Shown here one piece after another: positions 56,150 through 64,000 of a DNA stretch of 64,000 bases. The notes below the pieces were generated by a model. The model did not search any database and was not told the DNA's origin. It worked only from the letters and a program-made list of their open reading frames with translations. The translations under genes were made by a program, and so were the position numbers. Every line of letters starts with the position of its first letter. Position 1 is the stretch's first letter. The DNA comes from Arctopsyche grandis (Eukaryota; Arthropoda; Insecta; Trichoptera; Hydropsychidae): NCBI RefSeq assembly GCF_051622035.1, contig NC_135361.1, positions 8,499,001 through 8,563,000 on the forward strand, written 5' to 3'.

Positions 56150-56439
56150 GTCTGACATATGGCCAAGTAACGGGTTGCTTTTTCCATCTGTCCCAAAGTA
56201 CCTACAGAAAAATCCAGGAATTGGGATTATCTGAATTTTACGATGATCAGGAAAATGCAATTAAATTTAAAATGGTATTGGCATTAGCATTTGTTCCTCC
56301 AGAAAATGTAGTCGAAAGCTGGGAGGAACTCCTCCAAATTCTCAACCCATGGCTATTGGCACAAGAACGAGAAATCCAACAGAAGGTCGATGATTTTCTC
56401 ATGTATTTTGAGGCTAATTACATTGGGAAAATCATTTAA
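56150..56439 (+). pseudogene. MULE transposase, preceding piece, inverted
   Basis: The plus strand reads GCFFHLSQSTYRKIQELGL, then ALAFVPPENVVESWEELL and YFEANYIGK, a motif set found just before the C-terminal region in animal MULE transposases (CxFH..Q...K.Q..GL...aLaFvP.e.V...e.L...yFe..YIG). It stops at 56437. The junction with the 55785-56120 piece is TTCCATATGTCTATGGAA (about 56116-56133), itself a small palindrome. Confidence 0.75.
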
Positions 56440-57087
56440 CCAACCCTAACTACATAAAAAATGTTAAGATTCCTAGAAAAAGATTTGGTCGAAGCATATG
56501 CGCTTCAATACTTCGAAGACAATAGGTTCTTTTGAGCTGAAAAATAAAATTCGATTTACAATCATTTTATTTTAACCATGCATTTTTTTTCTCAACGTGT
56601 GAATTTGATTAGCAAAAAGTTGAATTTGATTTACAAGGAGTGAATACGTAATAAATAATAAATGTAATTATTTAAAAATTCATCATTATCAGTATATAAT
56701 AAAAAGAAGACAGTAGACATTTCCATGTTTTAATATTCATATAAATTATTGATATATTAATTATCTATTAACATATGTACAGTCCATCCTAAAATGCCGA
56801 CGTAACACAAAACCGGACTACGGAATGACCTTAAAAACAAAATTAATTATGGTTGAAAATTATAATACATTGCTTGAAAGATAGTCTTCTTGATAAATAT
56901 TGTGGTTCTAGCTTATTTGCCATAATTTTAAAGCCTATAAAATAATTTTTCGTAAACTGGTCAAGTACGGTTTGCATATTGCAAGATAAGGTTTTTTCTA
57001 TATTCATTGAAGCTCAGGGTGCTGTTAGTGCTAAATTAAAAAGAACCAGGTCGGTGTTTAAATTTTACGACCCCCCCCCCCTCGGTT
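56440..57087. other. MULE interior, no readable gene
   Basis: AT-rich sequence after the transposase fragment. A 20-codon scrap at 56461-56535 (LEKDLVEAYALQYFEDN) has no clear match. A C14 run begins near 57069. Confidence 0.45.
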
Positions 57088-58246
57088 TTTTTTTTACTAA
57101 AAAAAATTCGGGTGTGACCAACCCATGACTTTATCTATGTATTTGAGGAATATAAGAAGGTAACAAAACAAAATTCGATATTGAACTGATGACTATGATA
57201 GCGATACAAATTGAGCGCAAATGTATGGAAACTTGCACAAAACAAAAAAAGTTCTACTTCCGGTTGTCAGATTTTGTTCAAATTTTTTTTATTACTAAAA
57301 ATCACTATCAGTATTATACTCATTAAATATCAAGAAAATAAAAATAATTTTAAGGGTCAAAATAAAATAATGAAATATTGTTTTAAAAAAAAATACTACT
57401 TCCGGTTTACAAATTCTGACCAAAACCCTACCAGCTCTAAGTTAGTACATAAAAGATAGAAATATAAATTTTCAGCTTAATACGTTCAGGGGTGTGGACA
57501 GAGTAGTGGGCACAACATTTTCAACCTTTCTAAGAGAAAAAAACCCACTTCCGGTTTATAAAATTTAATAATTTTTTTTTCTTTTCATCACATTGCTACA
57601 AGAATTATACTTGAATTTTTTGTGACGAAAACACATGTTAAAGGGGTCGAAAAAAATAGTGGAAGAAAAATCGTACAAGAGTAAACTGCCACTTCCGGTT
57701 GACAGATACTTACTAAATTTTATATATAACTTGGTATTAAGCTTAAACTTTTAGATATGAAATTTCAGTTCAATAAACCAAAAGGTTTCTGAGAAAAACA
57801 TAAAAAACCTCGATTCTCTAGAGTAAAAGTACTACTTCCGGTTCAGATAGAAATATTTAAAAAATATAAGATTATAAAAATTATTATTTCTATCATATTT
57901 AAAAAAAATTCAGTCTGATTCAGTTAGTGGTTTGGGAGATAATTGAATTCAAAAACTTAAAAAAAGAGGACACCTATAAGGGGAGGTACCATTTCCGGTC
58001 AACTTAAAAATTTGAAAAAAAATTACGACGTGTCGATAAGAATTTCATTAACCGATACTAAGTTTCATTTCGATAAGACTAACGGTGCTAAAAATATCCC
58101 CAAAATACACACACACACACATTTTTTCTAGATCATGAATACGTGATCAGCGATCGATTCTGAGTTCGAATCAGTCAAAATCTCGAGTTCGAATTTTCGT
58201 ATGATCACAAAACTTCATCTATTGTTACTACGTACATAGATAAAGT
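57088..58246 (+). repeat. Repeat K, copy 1, nearly complete
   Basis: It starts near TGTGACCAACCCATGACTTT, then ATCTATGTATTTGAGG, and ends ACGTACATAGATAAAGT. Five or more blocks of ctACTTCCGGTT-type sequence are spaced through it at roughly 150 bp. No ORF, poly(A) or target duplication is seen. ACTTTATCTATGTA and its complement lie near the ends. Confidence 0.7.
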
Positions 58247-60137
58247 AATAAGTTGTATTCTTATATTGGTAGTTCAAATATTTATAAAAAAAATCAAATA
58301 ATAATAAATATTCTCACTTGAACTAATCTCTTCAACATCTTTGATTTTGCCTAATCCTCTTCAACATCTTTGATTTTGCAAATCCCGTTTTTGTGTGTCA
58401 ACAGTAACATTTCCTTTTAGCAATTCTAAATCCATGTATGTCAAAAAACTATCAAATTTTAACATGTGAATTTAGAGATCACTATTCATTTAAGCTGAGT
58501 TCCCTCATTTTATGTATCCTCAAGTGTGTATGGTCAATAGTTTAAAGAATGTTTTCTTTCGAAGTTTTGGGTGGTTTTAGATAAAAAAGCCAATAAATTT
58601 CACTAAACGTCTTTTAAGTTTTGAATGTGCTCAGATTACTATTCGAGTGTTAGAACGAGATTCTGCTCACAATATTTGGAATACAAAATTTTATGTGAAA
58701 TTTTAGTCAAAATATTTTTTAATTGTACTCGAAAAACAATGTTTATATCAATCAAAGTGCCAGGGTGGCGATTTGATTTAAAAGTTATATTATTAAACTT
58801 TCTAGCCATAACAATAAAACAATAACAACAAAATATTTCTTAACAATAACAATAAAACTTGACTCTTATATATAGTTCAATGCACGACATTTTATAATAC
58901 ATACACTTTTTTACAACACGCTTTTCACTGTGTCAATAGAATGCGAATTGCGCTCATCTATCCACTGAGGTTTATGTAATTAATGAGAACACACGTTCAA
59001 CATAGGCATTTTGCGGTGGGATGGTGAACAAGTATTGTTAACTTGATAACCTTATTAGAACTTTATAATACCAGAGTAATTATAAATTAATTACATACAT
59101 ATATGTATATTTTTCTATAATAAATGTGATCGAGCTTATCAACTGTGAATAGCTAAAAATTATTATTCCATTGCTACAAACCGACGTTGAAGAGGACATT
59201 GAAGATATTTCGAACCCACCATTTGCCTATTGTCCTAGGGTTTTACGCAAAGAAAAAAATGCATTCAATAGCCTCTAACATGAGGGTAGTAAAATTTTAT
59301 AACCCATTTGTCTTTTTACATATTTTCTTCCATTTGTGTAGACAATTCATCTGTCAATCATAGAACTAATTTCAAAATATATTATTGTTTTGCCATCTCT
59401 ATTCAACGCGCGTGATTTTTTTTACATTTACATTTTAATTGTCTTTTACATGTCAAAATTAAATTTTGTATGCAACCCTTACGCATAATAGTTAGTTGTA
59501 AATGATGCAATATTAATGTGAAACATAAAGGAGGTATGTAAAAATAATTTTAGCTGTAAATTTCTAATGTCTGCCTTTTTTACATACCTCCTTTTTTCTA
59601 CAATACAATGTCCGATTCATACATTTGTTTTTTGCTAAACACTAAGTAAGATCTCTCCATCGTTAATCCGAATAGTCGTAATTCGAGACTTGACTGTAAA
59701 ATAATACATTAAATTTATCCAAATTAATATTTGATATTCTTGCCTTATAATTGTATAATGAAATATTAAGTTTAAAAAAAACTTTCATTATACATATAGC
59801 TTGTGAATGTACACTAGAAGACTTATTTGCAGAAGAAATAAAATAATTGCATTTTTAAACAAAATTTTGGAAAAAAATTACATATGTGAATTTGATTTAG
59901 AGACGCCGTAAAGGTCACATTCAATGTTAAAACTCGAAGTAAATGTGACCGCTGGCTGGGAACTGTTTTATCAAAATAAAACGTGGCGTTCAACGTTTGT
60001 TTATTTATATATTATCTTAGCTATAAAGCTAATTTTAAAAATACATCTTAATTACTTATAATAATATTAATATTTTATTAATACATCTTAATTACTCTAA
60101 ATAACTCTAAAATTTATAATTATCTTATATGTACTGT
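58247..60137. other. MULE interior, no gene; one strong 18-bp hairpin
   Basis: AT-rich DNA. AAAGGAGGTATGTAAAAA (59527-59544) pairs perfectly with TTTTTACATACCTCCTTT (59577-59594) over a ~32-nt loop, perhaps a tiny foldback insertion. No catalytic transposase motif was found, so the N-terminal half of the MULE gene appears lost. Confidence 0.5.
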
Positions 60138-60169
60138 CCCTCACAGAGGTCTTCGCACCTCTGTGAGGG
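60138..60169. other. Perfect 13-bp hairpin at the inner edge of the MULE right arm
   Basis: CCCTCACAGAGGT (60138-60150) pairs with ACCTCTGTGAGGG (60157-60169) around the 6-nt loop CTTCGC. It is GC-rich within AT-rich DNA and sits directly before the ~98-bp repeat array. Its role is unknown. Confidence 0.8.
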
Positions 60170-60174
60170 TGTTA

Positions 60175-61222
60175 AACTAATTCAATGACATACGCTTAAA
60201 AAGTAATTTTTTCAATTTAAATAAGTAAACATTGGATACGGTTTAGAACCCCTGACATTTAAACTAATTCATTGACATCTGCAATACCCATAAAAACTTT
60301 TTTTTTTTCAATTTAAATAAGAAAAAATTGGATACGGTTGAGAACCCCTGTCATTCATACTAATTTAATAACGCCCGCGATGTGTACGATAAAAAGTAAA
60401 TTATTCATTTGAAATAAAGTAAATTTTGGAGACGGTTGAGAAGCCCTGCCATTTATTCTAATTTAATAACGCCCGCGATGTGTACGATAAAAAGTAAATT
60501 ATTCATTTGAAATAAAGTAAATTTTGGAGACGGTTGAGAAGCCCTGCCATATAAACTAATGCAATGTAATCTGCAGTTCATACGCTCGGAAAGTTTTTTT
60601 TTTCAATTTAAATACGTAAATATTGGATACGGTTGAGAACCCCTGTCATTTATACTAATTTAATAACGCCCGCGATGTGTACGGTAAAAAGTAAATTATT
60701 CATTTGAAATAAAGTAAATTTTGGAGACGGTTGAGAAGCCCTGCCATATAAACTAATTCAATGTAATCTGCAGTTCATACGCTTAGAAAGTTTTTTTTTT
60801 CAATTTAAATACGTAAATATTGGATACGGTTGAGAACCCCTGACATTTATACTAATTCAATGACATCTTAAAATGATATTCAATGAGTCACAATGACATT
60901 CGCTTAAAATGTAATTGTTCAATTTAAATAAGAATATGTTGGTACGGTTGAGAACACCTTTAATTTATAATAATTTAATAACATCCGCGATCTATACGAT
61001 AAAAAGTACCATATACATCGATAAATATAATACAATAAAAAGTTACTTTTGCCATTAAAATAGGATAATTTAGGATTTTTGAACATTTTGTCGCTTGAAC
61101 ATTTTTTCCGTTTACATTTTGTCGCGGGTACATTTTGTCGCGGGTACATTTTGTCAGTGCACTAATTTTCGGGTACATTTTGTCGTTGAACATTTTGGAC
61201 TTGCACCAATTGTCGCGTCCCC
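60175..61222 (-). repeat. MULE right arm: eight ~98-bp monomers plus terminal minisatellite
   Basis: CGGTT recurs at 60239, 60335, 60433, 60531, 60630, 60728, 60827 and 60945 (mostly 96-99 bp apart), as A-type GGATACGG or B-type GGAGACGG monomers in the order A A B B A B A A. The ACATTTTGTCGCGGGT units run from 61080 to 61190. It is the inverted counterpart of 55009-55640, but with more monomers. Confidence 0.85.
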
Positions 61223-61231
61223 GCCCATTAT

Positions 61232-61330
61232 AGGGAAGAATTCGCACGGGCCATAAACGATGTCTGCCCATGGTAGTCGCCTACGTCTGAATACGGATTC
61301 GGCATTAGAAGAAGAATATAGTACTGTATA
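61232..61330 (+). pseudogene. RTE relic, part downstream of the MULE
   Basis: It continues the reading frame broken at 54999 by the MULE (EEFARAINDVCPW then stop), with a short 3' UTR, and fades out near 61330. The frame matches across the junction when one copy of the 9-bp duplication is discounted, which confirms the insertion point. Confidence 0.75.
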
Positions 61331-62063
61331 ATTGTTTGTTATAGTTTTACTTACTATTTTAATTACTATTTTTTATTATTATTATTTACGACGCTTTTGG
61401 ATAATCACAATGAATTCAGTTGAAAGAAGTTCGTTCTCACCTTAATTTAATTAATGCATGACTACATGGCTACAAATTTAAATGCAGGTACGAGAGATTT
61501 AATTTCAGATCTTTGTATATATGTACATGGTGTATGCTTACATACAACTGAAACTATTAAACTCGAATGGCGTGTTGTTGTTTTGGGCGAGAACGACCGC
61601 GGTAAGCGAGGCTGTATGCATTTTCACTTAACGAATTGTCGAGGGCAGACGAGGTAAGATTGCACGAGAGTCCTAGGGAGAAGAGGACGGGAGTACTATG
61701 TAAAATGAAGAGGAGAATGGGAAAGGAGTGGGGTGGATAGTGACACTGCACAACAATGCAACTCGAACGAATGTCAGCGAAGCGTCTGCCCGAGCTGCAT
61801 TGTTTCTGCAACTGCACCCGCTGATAACATACACACACTTGGCGTGTCGAGAGAACAATGTGCAACAAATACTAAAAGGGACACGTTAGTAAGAGTCGTA
61901 CTTGGTCTGGCCCAAGGATCGGGATGAATGCACAGGGACAGGGGTGAGGAAATATTACGACACTGATCAACATTTTAACCAATTCCAGAACTTGCAAACA
62001 AACATATATAGTTATGTAGGAGACATGTTTAATTTTATTACTCTGAACTATGTATGTACATAC
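61331..62063. other. No gene assigned; moderate-GC patch at 61560-61960
   Basis: The patch is unique in the window and has overlapping short ORFs on both strands without domains. The interval ends in a TATGTATGTACATAC microsatellite, the LTR-1 insertion site. Confidence 0.4.
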
Positions 62064-62341
62064 TGTCACGTTCCAATGAAATATTAATAAATTTTCACAT
62101 TTTTTGCCACCGATATTATCACTGCAGGGTTTCAATGAAAGATTGATAATATTTTAAAACTACTTGGTTAACTAACCAAGATTTCTTTATTGTTATTATT
62201 ACGTTACATTTATCTTATTGTTAGATATATTCAAAAAACGAAAGATTTAACTATGAAACGATGATGAATTTAAATGAGATGCGTAGAACTATTTCACTTT
62301 AACTTTGCTTCACTATTTAACTTTGTTCTGCTGCTGATGTG

Positions 62342-62785
62342 TTATTTATTTATTTATTTTTATTACATTTTATACCAGGAAGGCCTTACAGGTAAACCCA
62401 AATGCGCCTTCCTGGCCAATTACAAACAATACAGAATTTTTATAATACAAGTCGCTGAATTACGAGACACTGAAAACTCGCAAATAACGAGACATCTATG
62501 AATTGTACATACATTTTATTGTACATTAATCATACTCAAATAGTGGAGACATAGTAGGTAGGAAGGCTTTTAGCCAATTTTTAATCGGGAACCGTTTCAA
62601 CAATGAAATCAGAGAAAATTGGCAAACTCTGATAGGAAACGATTGACCTGGAGTCACAAATATCCAGGTCTGACCAGCAGCACTACATATATACTCAGAA
62701 CAATTATTTTCAATCGAGGTCAGCTCGGGATCGAATTTGGCGCCTCTCGGTGTTAGGCAAAAGCTTAAAGACCGAGCTATGCTGC
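62342..62785 (-). mobile_element. SINE-1, full length, nested in LTR-1
   Basis: A minus-strand SINE with perfect hairpin (62375-62384 with 62406-62415, 21-nt loop), body, and a head ending in CATAGCTCGGTC (complement). The tail is an ATTTATTTATTTTT run. LTR-1 sequence continues immediately on both sides (GCTGCTGATGTG, GCTGTTGACCGTC). Confidence 0.88.
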
Positions 62786-62975
62786 TATGCTGTTGACCGT
62801 CACTTGCGGGGTCGATATTAATGACTAACGACTGTCATTTGCGGAGTCCATGGTGATGATTATCACTCTTTGAGTCGATGATAAAGACTGTCATCTGCAG
62901 AGTCGATGATGATGACTCCCTCTCTCGGAGTCTTGATGGTGATGACTTACTTGAACTCTATCAGAAATGAGTTTA

Positions 62976-63626
62976 CATATTGCTGTCGGTTCCCTCATCA
63001 CTGAGGATCGTGACTATGATGTCCGGTCAACCAGCTGCCTCCATTCAGTTCTAAATTCGGCCAGGCGAATACTTGCTACCGTGGAAGCGCCCGTCGCTGC
63101 AGATACTTGGTCAGTCCAGCGTGCGGGGGATCTGCCTCTGGCTCTTCTGCCTTCGACGCTACCAACCACAACCAACCGCTCCAGGCTCTCCTCACCTCTT
63201 CGTGCAATGTGTCCGAAGAACTGCAATATAAATTTCAGGCATATTGTTGACAGTCTATCCTTGATTTTTAATTTTTCAAGCATAGACACATTCGTGCGTT
63301 TGTCGGTCCAAGGCACGCGCAGTAGCCGTCTCCAGGACCACATCTCGAAGGCATCGATTCTCCGTCTATCCACCGCCTTCATGGTCCACGTCTCGACACC
63401 ATAAAGGCAGACAGAAAAAACGAGACTCTTCACGAGACGGATTTTGACAGCAGTTGTAATGTCTCTATTCTTCCAAATCTTCGTTAGTTGTGACATTGCC
63501 GATTTTGCTAATGTAATCCGGCACCGTATTTCCAATTCGCTGCCGCCGTTGTTAGATATGAGTGATCCCAGATAGACAAAATTATCGACCACCTCTATAC
63601 CGTTTAAAGCTGAGTTGTTGTTTGAA
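62976..63626 (-). mobile_element. RTE-type LINE, 5'-truncated, nested in LTR-1
   Basis: A 651-bp insertion with AGTTTA on both sides (62970-62975, 63627-63632). It holds the RT C-terminus and a very short 3' UTR of about 38 bp, usual for RTE. The U3 of LTR-1 continues across it. Confidence 0.82.
63014..63622 (-). pseudogene. RTE reverse transcriptase C-terminal fragment, intact frame
   Basis: An open minus-strand frame of about 200 codons reads VVDNFVYLGSLISNNGGSE, SVCLYGVETWTM, DAFEMWSWRRLLRVPWTDKR, FGHIARRGEESLERLVV and RARGRSPARWTDQV, and stops at 63014. This is the RTE/BovB-like thumb and C-terminus, with the conserved YG.ETWT and FGH..R. No stops or frameshifts interrupt it, so the insertion is comparatively recent, but truncation removes endonuclease and RT catalytic domains. 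Confidence 0.9.
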
Positions 63627-63689
63627 AGTTTATATACTTTTCTTTAAAACAATGAAGTATTGAAGACACGTGTCGTACAATTTCGGTTA

Positions 63690-63842
63690 GTCAGTTAATT
63701 AGGTGTGTCACAAATCAATGGTTCTACTTAGTAAATTAGGTGTGTCACACATCAATGGTATGTCTTATTAATTTAGGTGTGTCATAAATCAATGGCATGT
63801 CTTAGTAAATTAGGTGTGCCACAAATCGATGGTGTGCCTTAT
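63690..63842 (-). repeat. LTR-1 U3 minisatellite, four ~36-bp units
   Basis: Four units of AATTAGGTGTGTCACAAATC followed by AATGG-type spacers. The plus-oriented copy at 3448 has three and the one at 8136 has two. Confidence 0.85.
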
Positions 63843-63880
63843 CCCTACTGTTTAGTCAACTACATTGATGTACATAATGT

Positions 63881-64000
63881 TATAAATACATTGATGTTAT
63901 AAATAATCAAATTCAAAATCTAGTTTAAAGTTTGTAAACAAATAAATTTATGTAAAGTGAACGCGATTAATTTTTAACAATTCTTATGTATATTTATTTC
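63881..64000. other. AT-rich end of the window
   Basis: No feature is recognised in the last 120 bp. Confidence 0.6.

Larger units (their letters stand above)
55009..61222. mobile_element. Mutator-like element (MULE), 6.2 kb, 9-bp target duplication
   Basis: Terminal inverted repeats start GGTTACACGACAATTGGTGC (left) and GGGGACGCGACAATTGGTGC (right, complement) and continue through the same acaaaatgtacccgcg minisatellite. The perfect 9-bp flanks GCCCATTAT (55000-55008, 61223-61231) fit a MULE. Arms of ~98-bp repeats follow on both sides. A broken MULE transposase lies at 55785-56439. Another repeat, K, is nested at 57088-58246. Confidence 0.88.
62064..63880 (-). mobile_element. LTR-1 interrupted by a SINE and an RTE fragment
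   Basis: The minus-strand LTR starts (3' end) at TGTCACGTTCCAATG (62064). It carries the ACTTGGTTAAC block near 62160 and TTTGTTCTGCTGCTG at 62320, and resumes at 62786 after the SINE. It resumes again at 63627 after the RTE, through U3 gcacacc repeats to ACATTGATGTACATAATG near 63880. ATAC precedes it; the far duplication is not clear because that end is worn. Without the insertions it would be about 720 bp. Confidence 0.82.

Overview
The window looks like repeat-dense, AT-rich intergenic or intronic DNA from an insect. The evidence is eukaryotic and arthropod-like: several classes of eukaryotic transposon, tRNA-derived SINEs with A and B boxes, LTRs with an arthropod-style TATA plus TCAGT initiator, and many copies of the palindromic microsatellite TACATATGTA. 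No prokaryotic operon, rRNA, true tRNA gene, CRISPR array or intact host protein gene is visible. I do not assign a species. All family names used here (LTR-1, LINE-A, SINE-1, K and so on) are local labels.

Layout. 1-4016: a partial LTR-1, a hAT-type MITE with an 8-bp target duplication, a 5'-truncated LINE-A reverse transcriptase pseudogene, a LINE-B 3' end and a solo LTR-1. 4017-13858: mostly single-copy AT-rich DNA with SINE-1 and SINE-2 copies and an LTR-1 fragment. 13869-17251: a 387-bp foldback MULE with a 10-bp duplication, then an LTR-1 containing a roughly 2.2-kb tandem array. 17953-22617: SINEs, an unclassified repeat (DR-1), an LTR-2 and two copies of a CACTG-ended MITE, one split by a SINE. 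24441-35288: a palindromic element, LINE-C tails, SINEs, a complete solo LTR-1, more DR-1 and a third CACTG MITE, around a GC-richer block at 31690-32410 that may hold a host exon. 36221-37860: a three-level nest (K, then M, then LINE-C). 38539-43832: a MULE-derived MITE, a decayed RTE pseudogene, a single-copy block and a LINE-C with a 17-bp duplication. 46297-52004: a LINE-A inside a LINE-A, a piggyBac remnant and a second hAT-like element holding another LINE-A. 53641-61330: a solo LTR-2, then an RTE pseudogene split by a 6.2-kb Mutator-like element whose arms carry mirrored ~98-bp tandem repeats and whose transposase is broken by an inversion. 62064-63880: an LTR-1 interrupted by both a SINE and an RTE fragment.

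The most interesting pattern is a 3'-terminal stem-loop shared by at least two LINE families and two SINE families. The loop is conserved (about 20-22 nt, ending CTGTAAT or close to it) while the 10-11-bp stems are entirely different but stay complementary. This would fit a common recognition element for retrotransposition that tolerates any paired stem. The coding relics (LINE, RTE, piggyBac, MULE) are all broken, so nothing in the window looks autonomously active.
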